Positions 7,889 to 17,824 are shown, counted from the first letter of the stretch. The stretch: DNA of 64,000 bases from Parabacteroides sp. (GCA_017481945.1 JAFUOJ010000010.1:1-64000); one strand, 5' to 3'. Notes: generated from the sequence alone by a model not told the origin. Program-made: numbers and translations.

Positions 7889-8326
7889 TTAATCGTTAAC
7901 TTCTTCTATATAATCAATTATAACACCTGCTCGGCGCAATAAGTTGCAACCGTCTTCAACTCTATATTTTTCTGAATAGACAACTCGTTCAATTCCTGAT
8001 TGGATGATTAGTTTTGCGCATTCAATACAGGGTGCTGAAGTTACATATATAGTTGCTCCTTTACTACTGTTAGAGGAGGCGGCTACTTTAGTAATGGCAT
8101 TCGCTTCAGCATGCAGGACATAAGGCTTTGTGACATTGTTTTCATCCTCACAAATGTTTTCGAAACCTGCCGGTGTCCCATTATATCCATCAGAAATAAT
8201 CATTTGATCTTTCACGATAAGCGCTCCGACTTGGCGTCTTTTGCAATATGAATTTTCGGCCCATACAGCCGCCATTCGAAGATAGCGTTTGTCCAGCTCC
8301 AATTGCTTTTCCTTCTTATTGCACAT
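7889..8326 (-). CDS. comEB: deoxycytidylate (dCMP) deaminase
   Basis: Deaminates dCMP to dUMP for thymidylate synthesis. The cytidine/dCMP deaminase zinc site is complete: HAEANAI (His72, proton-shuttling Glu74) and PCIECAKL (Cys100, Cys103). The 145 residues match short bacterial ComEB-type enzymes. First gene of a tight operon with the S41 protease and the cyclo-ligase; the two folate/thymidylate genes flank a protease, an arrangement common in Bacteroidales. Confidence 0.93.
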   Translation of the reverse strand: MCNKKEKQLELDKRYLRMAAVWAENSYCKRRQVGALIVKDQMIISDGYNGTPAGFENICEDENNVTKPYVLHAEANAITKVAASSNSSKGATIYVTSAPCIECAKLIIQSGIERVVYSEKYRVEDGCNLLRRAGVIIDYIEEVND

Positions 8327-8473
8327 TGTTCTTTGTTTTTAAGCTATAAAGTTATATCTAAAAGTAGACAAAAGTACATATATATTGGGAGATATGGAAT
8401 AACTTAACTATAAAAATATTCCTCTTGGAATTAAAAAGGTGGTATGATGAAAGTTCTGATAGGGTTTGTTTTG

Positions 8474-8481
8474 TATATTTG
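8474..8481 (+). promoter_or_regulatory. -7 element for the small lipoprotein gene
   Basis: TATATTTG matches TAnnTTTG. It lies 23 nt before the ATG at 8505 and overlaps nearer in-frame upstream codons, which supports 8505 as the start of the small lipoprotein. Confidence 0.5.
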
Positions 8482-8504
8482 CGATGAACTTAATTTTGAT
8501 TTAT

Positions 8505-8801
8505 ATGAGAATAAAAGAAATTTTCCCCTTTGTTTTATTGGTTTTGTTTTTTGCCTGCCAAGAACGTACGGAAAAGAAAAGTATAACTAATGATTCTACT
8601 TTTGTAATTCCTGAAATGAAAGTAAAACCGTTTGAAGAGGGTCTTGCTCTTTTTACGGAACCTGTTTTTATAAAGTTGAAAAGTAATACCATGAAAATAT
8701 TTTGCCCCCTTTTAATCTTATTTAGAAAAAGGAGTTTAAGGATGGAAATAATTGGAGAGATTAAAAAATATCATAGAAAAACCTTACAATTCTTAGATTA
8801 A
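8505..8801 (+). CDS. small putative lipoprotein, possibly a gene fragment
   Basis: From ATG 8505 the product is about 98 residues: MRIKEIFPFVLLVLFFAC is a clean lipoprotein signal with the acylated Cys at 18, then a polar region. The second half (after about residue 63) turns hydrophobic and basic (FCPLLILFRKRSL) and looks unlike the first, so the gene may be frameshifted or truncated. I do not recognise the family. Monocistronic between comEB (divergent) and the purine permease. Confidence 0.5.
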   Translation: MRIKEIFPFVLLVLFFACQERTEKKSITNDSTFVIPEMKVKPFEEGLALFTEPVFIKLKSNTMKIFCPLLILFRKRSLRMEIIGEIKKYHRKTLQFLD

Positions 8802-8860
8802 AGATTGTGAGAAGTTTTTTTTATATGTAGTTTTGCAATCAATTATTAACTTTTTAGAAA

Positions 8861-10144
8861 ATGCTTGAAAAACTATTCGGTTTCAATCCAAAAGAAACCA
8901 CTGTTCGAACTGAGATTATGGCAGGGATTACAACATTCTTGACCATGGCTTATATTTTGGCTGTTAATCCTAATATCCTGAGTGAAACAGGAATGGATAA
9001 GGGAGCCTTGTTTACTACCACTGTTGTAATGTCTGCATTGGCTACCATTTTTATGGGGCTTTATGCAAAGTTACCTCTTGCTCTTGCTCCGGGAATGGGA
9101 CTGAATGCTTTCTTTGCTTATTCCGTATGTATGATTATGGGATATTCTTGGCAATTTGCATTGACGGCTGTATTCTTGGAAGGTATTGTGTTCATTTTAT
9201 TGACAATCACTAATCTGCGAGAAAAGATTGTTGATGTGATACCTGAAACTTTGAAGCACTCTATTAGTGCGGGTATAGGTCTTTATATTGCCTTTATCGG
9301 TTTAAAAAGTGCAGGTATTATTGTTAATAATGAAGCAACCTTGGTTAGTTTAGGAGGATTAACTTCAGGTTCTGCTCTATTAGGAGTTATAGGTATTTTG
9401 GTGACCTCTGTTCTGTTGGTAAAACAGGTGAAGGGGTCTCTTTTGTTTGGTATTCTGGCAACAACCTTAATTGGTATTCCCTTGGGAGTAACTAAGATTG
9501 ACGGAGTGTTTAGTGCTCCTCCTTCTATTGAACCGATTTTTATGCAGTTTGAATGGGATAATATCTTTACAAAAGAGATGTTTATTATTGTATTTACATT
9601 TTTGTTTGTGGATTTATTCGACTGTATAGGTACAGTTATTGGGGTTACAACTCGTGCCGGTATGGTGAAAGATGGAAAAATTCCTCATTTAAAAGAGGTA
9701 TTTATGGTTGACTCCGTAGCTACTACAGCCGGGGCTGTGATGGGAACGAGTACAGTTGCTGTATATGTTGAAAGTGCAGCTGGTGTAAACGAAGGTGGTC
9801 GTAGTGGACTTACTGCTGTTGTTACTGGAGCTTGTTTCTTTTTAGCTATGTTTTTTGCACCTCTTTTTTTAGCTATCCCGGCAGCAGCAACAGCTCCAGT
9901 GTTGGTATTAGTCGGACTGATGATGATGAGTGCAGTTTTAAAGATTGATTTTGGTAATTATGCAGAAGCAATACCTGCCTTTCTTTGTATAATCTTTATG
10001 CCCCTTTCTTATAGTATTTCAGAAGGTATTGTATTGGGACATTTAAGTTATGTATTTATCCATCTTCTTAGCGGAGATTATAAAAAGGTTTCTGTGGGTA
10101 TGTGTGTGCTGGCCGCATTCTTCCTATTAAAATTCTTGGTATAA
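8861..10144 (+). CDS. NCS2-family purine permease (guanine/hypoxanthine type)
   Basis: A 427-residue polytopic membrane protein (about 12-14 helices) of the AzgA/PbuG-like branch of NCS2 transporters, which import adenine, guanine or hypoxanthine with protons. Typical stretches are TFLTMAYILAVNPNILSETGM near the N-terminus and FVDLFDCIGTVIGVTTRAG (about 249-267). The next gene, 32 bp downstream, is hypoxanthine phosphoribosyltransferase, so uptake and salvage are probably co-expressed. Confidence 0.92.
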   Translation: MLEKLFGFNPKETTVRTEIMAGITTFLTMAYILAVNPNILSETGMDKGALFTTTVVMSALATIFMGLYAKLPLALAPGMGLNAFFAYSVCMIMGYSWQFALTAVFLEGIVFILLTITNLREKIVDVIPETLKHSISAGIGLYIAFIGLKSAGIIVNNEATLVSLGGLTSGSALLGVIGILVTSVLLVKQVKGSLLFGILATTLIGIPLGVTKIDGVFSAPPSIEPIFMQFEWDNIFTKEMFIIVFTFLFVDLFDCIGTVIGVTTRAGMVKDGKIPHLKEVFMVDSVATTAGAVMGTSTVAVYVESAAGVNEGGRSGLTAVVTGACFFLAMFFAPLFLAIPAAATAPVLVLVGLMMMSAVLKIDFGNYAEAIPAFLCIIFMPLSYSISEGIVLGHLSYVFIHLLSGDYKKVSVGMCVLAAFFLLKFLV

Positions 10145-10176
10145 CAGAGATGAAATAAAATTAAAATATAAATCAA

Positions 10177-10713
10177 ATGAATACTGTACAAGTAAAAGAC
10201 AAACAGTTTGCTCTTTATATTTCTAAAGAAAGAATACAAGAAAGAGTAAGAGAAGTCGCTGCTCAAATGGATGCAGACTTAAGAGAAAAATGTCCGCTTT
10301 TTCTTGTTGTTTTGAATGGTTCCTTTGTCTTTGCTGCTGACTTATTGCGTGATGTTAATTTCCCTTGTGAAATAACGTTTATTCGTATGGCTTCTTATGA
10401 AGGAACAAGTACGACTGGTCAAGTAAAACAAGTTCTTGGGTTAAAAGAAAGTATAGAAGGGCGTACTGTTGTAATCGTAGAAGATATTGTCGATACTGGA
10501 TATACTATGCAGGAGTTATTACGTATTCTTGCTGAAAAGAATCCGAAGGAGGTAATTGTGACTGCTCTTTTTGTGAAGCCAAACAATTTGAAAATTGATT
10601 TAGATATTCATTATCGTTGCTTTGATATTGATAATGATTTTATAGTAGGGTATGGTCTCGATTATGATCACGTGGGACGTAATTTACCCAATATTTATAA
10701 GGTCATAGAATAG
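10177..10713 (+). CDS. hpt: hypoxanthine phosphoribosyltransferase
   Basis: Transfers phosphoribosyl from PRPP to hypoxanthine (and usually guanine). The PRPP-binding motif VVIVEDIVDTGYT is at 98-110, the PPi loop LNGSFVFAADL at 46-56, and the C-terminal purine-binding DNDFIVGYGLDYD at about 154-166. 178 residues is normal. Follows the purine permease and ends at a strong bidirectional hairpin. Confidence 0.95.
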   Translation: MNTVQVKDKQFALYISKERIQERVREVAAQMDADLREKCPLFLVVLNGSFVFAADLLRDVNFPCEITFIRMASYEGTSTTGQVKQVLGLKESIEGRTVVIVEDIVDTGYTMQELLRILAEKNPKEVIVTALFVKPNNLKIDLDIHYRCFDIDNDFIVGYGLDYDHVGRNLPNIYKVIE

Positions 10714-10725
10714 GTTTTTTATTTT

Positions 10726-10758
10726 AAGAAGGAAGATTCAATTGAAATCTTCCTTCTT
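10726..10758. terminator. bidirectional terminator
   Basis: AAGAAGGAAGATT (10726-10738) pairs with AATCTTCCTTCTT (10746-10758): a perfect 13-bp stem between convergent hpt and the M3 peptidase gene. Confidence 0.85.
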
Positions 10759-10789
10759 GTTTTTTGTGGAAACGATATTCTTTAGAATA

Positions 10790-12835
10790 TTAAAGACCAT
10801 TTCTTTTTAGTAAAGCTCCTATTTCAGGGTCTTTCCCTCTGAATCGTTTGTATAATATATCCGGATCTTCTGAACCTCCTTTTTCTAATATGTTTTTTCG
10901 GAAAGAAAGAGCTGTCTCTTGGTTGAAAATACCAGTTTCTTTAAATAAAGAGAAAGCGTCTGCGTCTAATACTTCTGCCCACTTGTAACTATAATAGCCA
11001 GCTGAATAACCACCAGAGAAAATATGACCAAAGCTGCTACTCATTAGAGTATCTGCCACTTCAGGAACGATATTCGTTTGTTTCCATGCCTCTTTTTCGA
11101 ATGCTATAACATCTCCTTGAAAAGGATTCTTTAAGGTATGCCAAGCCATGTCTAAAAAGCCAAAACTAAGTTGTCTGCAACAAGCATATCCAACATTGAA
11201 GTTTGCAGCATCAATAAGCTTTTGTATGAATTCTTTTGGAATTTTTTTACCACTTTGATAATGAATGGCTATTTGATCTAAAAATTCTTTTTCAGTCAGC
11301 CAGTTTTCCATGAGTTGTGAAGGGAGTTCAACAAAATCTCTGTAAACATTCGTTCCGGAAAGACTTGCATAAGCTCCTTGAGCAAACATACCATGTAATG
11401 CGTGACCAAATTCATGTAATAGCGTATTTACTTCGTCAAAAGTTAATAAAGACGGCTTGGTCTCTGTCGGTCGCGTGAAGTTCATTACGATAATTACTTG
11501 TGGGCGACTGTCGCTCCCGTCAGTTTCGTGGTATTGTTCTTTTATGTTGTTCATCCAAGCGCCAGATTGTTTACCTTCTCGTGGATGGAAATCTGTGAAT
11601 AATATAGCTAGAAATTTTCCATCAATATCAAATACTTCATACGCTTTGACTTCCGGGTGGTAAACAGGTATATCTTTATTTGGTTTGAAGGTAATACCGT
11701 ATAGTTGAGTTGCCAAATTAAAAACTCCTTTTCTTACTTGCTCTAATTCAAAGTAGGGACGTGTCATCTCATCGTTTATGTTGAATCGTAGATCTTTTAG
11801 CTTCTCTGAGTAATAACTCCAGTCCCAAGGCATGACGGTAAAAGCAGTTTTCTCTATTTCTGAAGCATATTCTTGAACTGCTTTATACTCTTTAAGAGCA
11901 ACCGGTTTGTAGGCTTCCAATAAATCATATAAAAGTTTATAAACACGAGTAGGGGTTTTTGCCATAGTATGTTTGAGTTGGTAATCTGCATAGGTACTGT
12001 ATCCCATTAGATGTGCAATCTCCAAACGGATATTAACAATCTTACGGATGATTTCTTTGTTGTCGTATTCATCTCCTTTATTTCCGATACTCATATATTC
12101 TCGATACATCTTTTCTCGTAATTCTCGCGAAGCTGCATATCGCATAAAAGGAATATAACTTGGAGCTGAAAGATTAAAAAGCCATCCGTTTTTCCCTTTC
12201 TCTTTTGCTTGTAAAGCAGCTGCTTCACGAATACTTTCAGGAAGGCCTGTTAATTCCTCTTCTTGTGTTAGTAAAAGTTCATACCGATTTTTGTCTTTAA
12301 GAATGTTTTGGTCAAAAGTCAAAGAGAGCAAACTTAGTTCCGTACTTAGCTCGCGATATTTCTCTTTGTCTTTAGAATTAAGAGTGGCTCCCCTAACTGA
12401 AAAGGCTTCAAATGTTTCATCTAATAAACGAGTGTCTTCTAAAGAGAGGGATAGTAATTCTTTTTGATCGTAAATACTTTTTACTCGTTTGAAAAGTTTC
12501 TCGTTTAGATAGATGTTGTTATAGCTTTCAGATAACTTAGGTGAAATACGTTGGGAGATTTCCATCATTTCTTCATTTGCCTCTGCACTTAGGACATTAA
12601 AGAATACAGAACTGACTTTGTTTAGTAATTTTCCACTACGTTCTAAAGCAATGATCGTGTTTGAGAAAGTAGGAGTCTCTACATTGTTGGCAATGTTTTG
12701 AATTTCTTCGTTAAGTAAACGAATTCCTTCATCAAACGCAGGTTCGTAGTGTGCTATTTGAATCTGATCGAATGGAGGAGTTCCGTAAGGTGTACTATAA
12801 TTTTTGAAAAAAGGATTGTCTATTTTATTTTCCAT
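10790..12835 (-). CDS. M3 family metallopeptidase (oligopeptidase A / peptidyl-dipeptidase Dcp type)
   Basis: A 681-residue zinc peptidase with the thermolysin-like HEFGHALH motif at about 474-481 and the downstream Glu region (FVELPSQLMENW). No signal peptide is seen, so it probably degrades oligopeptides in the cytoplasm. Length and sequence (FSGGYSAGYYSYKWAEVLDADAF) fit the Dcp/OpdA branch. It stands alone between convergent hpt and the divergent glycogen operon. Confidence 0.93.
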   Translation of the reverse strand: MENKIDNPFFKNYSTPYGTPPFDQIQIAHYEPAFDEGIRLLNEEIQNIANNVETPTFSNTIIALERSGKLLNKVSSVFFNVLSAEANEEMMEISQRISPKLSESYNNIYLNEKLFKRVKSIYDQKELLSLSLEDTRLLDETFEAFSVRGATLNSKDKEKYRELSTELSLLSLTFDQNILKDKNRYELLLTQEEELTGLPESIREAAALQAKEKGKNGWLFNLSAPSYIPFMRYAASRELREKMYREYMSIGNKGDEYDNKEIIRKIVNIRLEIAHLMGYSTYADYQLKHTMAKTPTRVYKLLYDLLEAYKPVALKEYKAVQEYASEIEKTAFTVMPWDWSYYSEKLKDLRFNINDEMTRPYFELEQVRKGVFNLATQLYGITFKPNKDIPVYHPEVKAYEVFDIDGKFLAILFTDFHPREGKQSGAWMNNIKEQYHETDGSDSRPQVIIVMNFTRPTETKPSLLTFDEVNTLLHEFGHALHGMFAQGAYASLSGTNVYRDFVELPSQLMENWLTEKEFLDQIAIHYQSGKKIPKEFIQKLIDAANFNVGYACCRQLSFGFLDMAWHTLKNPFQGDVIAFEKEAWKQTNIVPEVADTLMSSSFGHIFSGGYSAGYYSYKWAEVLDADAFSLFKETGIFNQETALSFRKNILEKGGSEDPDILYKRFRGKDPEIGALLKRNGL

Positions 12836-13153
12836 ATTGTAATAATTTTATGTATAAAGAAAAACAAAGATACGGAATAATTGCTTATATAAAATGGTTT
12901 AGTCTTTTAATAAGAAAGGAATAGGCTGTTTTGCTGTTTTTAACAACTTTGTATATGTTTGATAACATGTATATCTATTGTTGAAATATTGTAATTTATT
13001 GATGGATAATCGTTTGTAAAATATGACACTAAAGAAAATCTAAATAAATATGAATGTCGATTTGTTTTTTTAATATTAAAGTGATACTTTTGGTCACATT
13101 ATACTGTTTGATAGAATATCACGTGAAACACAAATTTAAAACCAAATATAAGT
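12836..13153. other. intergenic region upstream of the glycogen operon
   Basis: 318 bp between the divergent M3 peptidase and debranching-enzyme genes. It holds the promoter at 13061-13092 and AT-rich sequence; no further gene or RNA is apparent. Confidence 0.6.
13061..13092 (+). promoter_or_regulatory. promoter of the glycogen operon
   Basis: TTTG at 13061-13064 and TACTTTTG at 13085-13092 with a 20-bp spacer match the Bacteroidota housekeeping promoter. Transcription would start near 13098, giving a leader of about 55 nt before the debranching-enzyme ATG. Confidence 0.75.
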
Positions 13154-15091
13154 ATGAGTTACTTACGATTTGACAAGACTCTTATGACGAACTTAGAAGA
13201 AACTCTTCCCAGAGAAATTCTTCGCACAAACCGTTCAGGAGCTTATCATTGTACAACTATTGTTGACTGCAATACGAGAAAATATCATGGCTTGCTCGTG
13301 ATTCCGGTTCCGGAGCTAGATGATGAAAACCATGTATTGTTATCGTCTTTGGATGAGACAGTTATACAACATGGCGCTGAATTTAACTTAGGTCTTCATA
13401 AGTATCAGGGCGATAATTATAGCCCGAGGGGACATAAATACATTCGCGAATTTGAATGCGAAAAAGTACCGACAACAATTTACAGAGTGGGTGGTGTTAT
13501 TCTGAAGAAAGAAAAGTTATTTGTTCACCACGAAAATCGTATATTGATTCGTTATACATTGTTGGACGCTCATTCTGTAACTACTTTGCGCTTACGCCCA
13601 TTTTTAGCGTTCCGCAGTGTTCGCCAGTATACGCATGAAAATCCACAGGCTAATCGAGATTATAAAGAGATTACGAATGGTATAAAGACTTGTATGTATC
13701 CGGGGTATCCTGAATTATGCATGCAGTTGAATAAGAAAAACGAGTTCCATTTTCAGCCGGATTGGTATCGTGGTATTGAATATCCAAAAGAACAAGAGAG
13801 AGGATATGCTTTTAATGAAGATCTCTATGTGCCAGGATATTTTGAAGTGGAAATAAAGAAAGGTGAAAGCATTGTCTTTTCAGGAGGAGTTTCAGAAGTA
13901 AATACTCGTTCTTTGAAACGCGTTTTTGAAGAGGAAGTGGAAGAACGTACTCCTCGTGATAATTTCCAACATTGTTTGATTAATGCTGCTCACCAGTTTT
14001 TGAATAAACAGGGAGATAATTATTATATTCTTGCAGGTTATCCTTGGTTTAAATGCCGTGCGCGTGATTTGTTTATCTCTTTACCAGGTTTAACTTTGTC
14101 TATTAACGAAGTAGAAAAGTTTGAAATGGTAATGGAAACAGCTCGAAAAGCTGTTTTACACTTTATGAACGGAGAAACCAATGATATTAAGATTTATGAG
14201 ATAGAACATCCTGATATTTTACTTTGGGCTGTTTGGAGTATTCAGCAGTATGCAAAGATGGTATCTCGTGAGAAATGTATTGAAAAATATGGTTCTCTAT
14301 TAGTAAAGATTATGGAATACATTCGTGGTGGAAATCATCCGAATCTATTCTTACATCCTAATGGTTTGCTTTATGCTAATGGAACAGGTAAAGCTATTAC
14401 TTGGATGAACTCTACTGCTAATGGAATGCCTGTAATCCCTCGTACTGGATATATCGTTGAAATCAATGCTTTGTGGTATAATGCATTGTGTTTTGTAGCA
14501 GATCTGCAGGGTGACGCGAATGGAGCATTGAGTGAGACTCTAAATACGTTAGCTGAAACAACTGCAAAATCTTTTGTTGAGACATTCTTGAATGAATATG
14601 GCTATCTACTTGATTATGTAGATGGTAATATGATGGATTGGAGTGTTCGTCCAAATATGATTTTCACAGTTGCTTTTGATTATTCTCCGTTAGATGCCCG
14701 TCAGAAGAAAGGGGTATTGGATATCGTAACAAAGGAATTACTAACTCCAAAGGGACTTCGTTCATTAAGTCCAAAGAGTGGTGGATATAATCCAAATTAT
14801 GTAGGTCCGCAAATTCAGCGTGATTATGCTTACCATCAGGGAACAGCTTGGCCTTGGTTGGCAGGATTCTATTTTGAAGCTTATCTTCGTATTTATAAGA
14901 TGAGTGCGTTAGGATTTATAGAACGTCAGCTTATCGGTTATGAAAACGAAATGACTTCTCATTGTATTGGTTCTATCCCAGAATTGTTTGATGGTAATCC
15001 ACCGTTTAGAGGTCGTGGTGCAGTATCATTCGCTATGAATGTGGCTGAGATATTACGAGTCTTATATTTATTAAATAAATACAATTATTAA
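13154..15091 (+). CDS. glycogen debranching enzyme (amylo-alpha-1,6-glucosidase family)
   Basis: A 645-residue protein with an N-terminal glycogen-debranching domain (about 15-245; RTNRSGAYHCTTIVDCNTRKYHGLLV) and a C-terminal (alpha/alpha)6 GDE_C catalytic domain (about 280-640; e.g. YILAGYPWFKCRARDLFISLPGL and YHQGTAWPWLAGFY). Removes alpha-1,6 branches in glycogen. First of three genes, 15 bp ahead of the glycosyltransferase and cotranscribed with it. No signal peptide, so intracellular. Confidence 0.93.
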   Translation: MSYLRFDKTLMTNLEETLPREILRTNRSGAYHCTTIVDCNTRKYHGLLVIPVPELDDENHVLLSSLDETVIQHGAEFNLGLHKYQGDNYSPRGHKYIREFECEKVPTTIYRVGGVILKKEKLFVHHENRILIRYTLLDAHSVTTLRLRPFLAFRSVRQYTHENPQANRDYKEITNGIKTCMYPGYPELCMQLNKKNEFHFQPDWYRGIEYPKEQERGYAFNEDLYVPGYFEVEIKKGESIVFSGGVSEVNTRSLKRVFEEEVEERTPRDNFQHCLINAAHQFLNKQGDNYYILAGYPWFKCRARDLFISLPGLTLSINEVEKFEMVMETARKAVLHFMNGETNDIKIYEIEHPDILLWAVWSIQQYAKMVSREKCIEKYGSLLVKIMEYIRGGNHPNLFLHPNGLLYANGTGKAITWMNSTANGMPVIPRTGYIVEINALWYNALCFVADLQGDANGALSETLNTLAETTAKSFVETFLNEYGYLLDYVDGNMMDWSVRPNMIFTVAFDYSPLDARQKKGVLDIVTKELLTPKGLRSLSPKSGGYNPNYVGPQIQRDYAYHQGTAWPWLAGFYFEAYLRIYKMSALGFIERQLIGYENEMTSHCIGSIPELFDGNPPFRGRGAVSFAMNVAEILRVLYLLNKYNY

Positions 15092-15106
15092 AAAGGAGGA
15101 GCCTAT

Positions 15107-16375
15107 ATGAAAGTATTAATGTTTGGATGGGAATTTCCTCCCAAAATATTAGGTGGTCTTGCGGTAGCGTCTTATGGTATTACAAAAGGTTTAAGTGTAC
15201 AAGGAGATGTTGAAACAACATTCTGTTTGCCGAAACCAACCGGAGAAGAAGAAAAGTTTCTGAATATTATAGGTATGAATCAGGTACCTATAGTTTGGCG
15301 AGATGTGGATTATAATTATTTGAAGTCCCGTTTGCCGAATTATACGACTCCTGAACAATATTATGCTTTTCGTGATCATATTTATGCGGATTTTTCATAC
15401 ATGCATGTAAATGATTTAGGGTGTATGGAATTTGCCGGTGGTTATCCGCAGAATCTTCATGAAGAAATCAATAATTATTCTATTATTGCCGGAGTTGTAG
15501 CACGTCAGCAAGAGTTTGATATTATTCATGCACATGATTGGTTGACTTATCCTGCTGGAGTTCATGCAAAGATGGTAAGTGGAAAACCTTTATGTATTCA
15601 TGTTCATGCGACTGATTTTGACCGTTCACGTGGTAAAGTAAATCCTACGGTTTACTCTATTGAAAAGAATGGTATGGATCATGCTGATTGTATTATGTGT
15701 GTATCTGAATTGACGCGTCAAACAGTTATTCATCAGTATCACCAAGATCCTCGTAAGTGTGTAGCTATGCATAATGCTGTATATCCACTTTCACAAGAAC
15801 TTCAGGATATACCTCGTGTAGAACATCCGAAAGAAAAAGTAGTTACTTTCTTAGGACGTATTACTATGCAAAAAGGACCAGAATATTTTGTGGAAGCTGC
15901 AGCTTTGGTATTACAGCGTACACGTAATATTCGTTTTGTGATGGCTGGATCTGGAGATATGCTTGAAGCTATGATTCATTTGGCTGCAGAAAGAGGTATT
16001 GCAGATCGTTTCCATTTCCCTGGTTTCCAGCGTGGACGTCAGGTGTATGAGGCTTATAAGAACAGTGATGTTTTCGTGATGCCTTCTGTTTCTGAACCGT
16101 TTGGTATTGCACCATTGGAAGCAATGCAATGCGGAACCCCGTCTATCATTTCCAAGCAGTCAGGTTGTGGTGAAATTCTTGAGAATGTGATAAAAGTCGA
16201 TTATTGGGATATCAACGCAATGGCTGACGCTATTTATTCTATTTGTACCAATCCTTCATTGTTCCAATATCTACAGGAAGAAGGGAAAAAAGAAGTAGAT
16301 GGTATTACTTGGGAAAAGGTAGGCTTGAAGCATCGTGCTATTTATGAAGAATTAATTAGGAATAATAGAAAATAA
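15107..16375 (+). CDS. glycosyltransferase, glycogen synthase-like (GT-B fold)
   Basis: A 422-residue GT-B glycosyltransferase: N-terminal FGWEFPPKILGGLAVASYG (5-23) contains the donor-binding GGL loop, HAHDWLTYPAGV (about 141-152) is glycogen-synthase-like, and the C-terminal domain has GRITMQKGPEYFVEAA and the nucleotide-sugar motif EPFGIAPLEAM (about 327-337). Between a debranching enzyme and a GH57 protein it most likely builds or extends alpha-glucan; whether the donor is ADP- or UDP-glucose cannot be read here. An AGGAGG-like stretch precedes its ATG, unusual for this genome. Confidence 0.88.
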   Translation: MKVLMFGWEFPPKILGGLAVASYGITKGLSVQGDVETTFCLPKPTGEEEKFLNIIGMNQVPIVWRDVDYNYLKSRLPNYTTPEQYYAFRDHIYADFSYMHVNDLGCMEFAGGYPQNLHEEINNYSIIAGVVARQQEFDIIHAHDWLTYPAGVHAKMVSGKPLCIHVHATDFDRSRGKVNPTVYSIEKNGMDHADCIMCVSELTRQTVIHQYHQDPRKCVAMHNAVYPLSQELQDIPRVEHPKEKVVTFLGRITMQKGPEYFVEAAALVLQRTRNIRFVMAGSGDMLEAMIHLAAERGIADRFHFPGFQRGRQVYEAYKNSDVFVMPSVSEPFGIAPLEAMQCGTPSIISKQSGCGEILENVIKVDYWDINAMADAIYSICTNPSLFQYLQEEGKKEVDGITWEKVGLKHRAIYEELIRNNRK

Positions 16376-16392
16376 TAAAATAAAAAGTAGAT

Positions 16393-17697
16393 ATGAAAAC
16401 AATCTGTCTTTATTTCGAAATACATCAGATTATCCATCTGAAACGCTATCGTTGTTTTGACATCGGTCGTGACCACTATTACTATGATGATTATGAAAAT
16501 GAACGTAGTATCACTGATATTGCAGAACGTTCATACATCCCAGCTTTGAGTACTTTGATTGATATGGCAAAATCTAATGATGGAGCTTTCAAAGTGGCGC
16601 TTTCTCTTTCTGGAGTAGGTTTGGAACAACTTGAAATTTATGCACCGAAAGTAATAGAGTTGTTGCATAAATTGAATGAAACGGGTTGTTGTGAATTCCT
16701 TTGTGAACCTTATTCTCATGGTCTTTCTTCTTTAGCTAATGAAGAATGTTTCCGTGATGATGTAGAACGCATGCGCAAGAAGGTTAAACAGATGTTTGGT
16801 CAGGACCCTAAAGTATTTCGTAACTCAAGTTTGATCTATTCAAATGAGATTGGAGCGATGGTTGCAGATATGGGTTTCAAAGGTATGTTGACGGAAGGTG
16901 CTAAACATGTGTTAGGCTGGAAGAGTCCTCATTATTTGTATCATTGTGCTCATAATCCAAATTTGAAACTTTTATTGCGTGATTATAAGTTATCCGATGA
17001 TATTAGTTTACGTTTCTCTAATCCTGATTGGAGTGAGTATCCTTTATTTGCGGATAAATATATTGGTTGGATAGCTGATTTACCAGAAGAAGAACAAGTA
17101 ATCAATATTTTTATGGAGCTTTCTTCTTTGGGTATATTCCAACCTCTTTCATCTAACATTCTTGAGTTCTTGAAAGCATTACCTGCTTGCGCAAAAGAAA
17201 AAGGTATTATATTCTCAACTCCGACAGAGATTGTCACTAAATTAAAATCTGTGGATCAAGTAGATGTGCCTTATCCATTGTCTTGGGTTGATGAGGAAAG
17301 AGATATTAGCTGTTGGTTAGGAAATGTTATGCAGCGTGAAGCATTTAATAAATTGTATAGTGTTGCTGAACGTGTTCACTTGTGTACAGACCGTCGAATC
17401 AAACAGGATTGGGACTATATGCAGGCAAGTAACAACTTCCGTTTCATGACTACGAAGAATACAGGTGTTACTTTGAATCGTGGTATCTATGATTCTCCGT
17501 TTGACGCGTTTACTAACTATATGAATATTCTTGGCGATTTCATTAGTCGTGTAAATTCATTGTATCCTGTTGATATGGATAATGAAGAATTAAACTCTTT
17601 ATTGACTACGATTAAGAACCAAGGTTTGGAAATTGAGGCTTTGGAGAAAGAACTTAATAAATATAAGAAAAAAGCAGCGAAGAAATCTGCGGAATAA
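16393..17697 (+). CDS. GH57 family glycoside hydrolase (alpha-amylase/branching type)
   Basis: A 434-residue GH57 protein: conserved region 1 appears as YFEIHQ (His11) and region 2 as EFLCEPYSHGLSSL (101-114); an N-terminal TIM-like barrel is followed by a C-terminal helical part ending in a Lys-rich coiled segment (about 400-434). GH57 enzymes act on alpha-glucans as amylases, 4-alpha-glucanotransferases or branching enzymes; which applies cannot be decided from motifs. Third gene of the glycogen operon, followed by a strong terminator. Confidence 0.88.
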   Translation: MKTICLYFEIHQIIHLKRYRCFDIGRDHYYYDDYENERSITDIAERSYIPALSTLIDMAKSNDGAFKVALSLSGVGLEQLEIYAPKVIELLHKLNETGCCEFLCEPYSHGLSSLANEECFRDDVERMRKKVKQMFGQDPKVFRNSSLIYSNEIGAMVADMGFKGMLTEGAKHVLGWKSPHYLYHCAHNPNLKLLLRDYKLSDDISLRFSNPDWSEYPLFADKYIGWIADLPEEEQVINIFMELSSLGIFQPLSSNILEFLKALPACAKEKGIIFSTPTEIVTKLKSVDQVDVPYPLSWVDEERDISCWLGNVMQREAFNKLYSVAERVHLCTDRRIKQDWDYMQASNNFRFMTTKNTGVTLNRGIYDSPFDAFTNYMNILGDFISRVNSLYPVDMDNEELNSLLTTIKNQGLEIEALEKELNKYKKKAAKKSAE

Positions 17698-17718
17698 AAT
17701 ATAGTGATAAATAGGATA

Positions 17719-17756
17719 AAAAGTCGGGATATTTTCTGAAAAATATCCCGACTTTT
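17719..17756 (+). terminator. terminator of the glycogen operon
   Basis: AAAAGTCGGGATATTTT pairs with AAAATATCCCGACTTTT (17-bp perfect stem, 4-nt loop) followed by T residues. Confidence 0.9.
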
Positions 17757-17774
17757 TTGTTCCCTTTTCATTAA

Positions 17775-17808
17775 AAAAGGAAGTAACCGTTTGAGACTAC
17801 TTCCTTTT
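17775..17808 (-). terminator. terminator after the DUF4270 gene
   Basis: AAAAGGAAGTA (17775-17785) pairs with TACTTCCTTTT (17798-17808); U-run on the minus strand, 17 bp past the DUF4270 stop. Confidence 0.75.
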
Positions 17809-17824
17809 AGGTATGTTTGAAATA

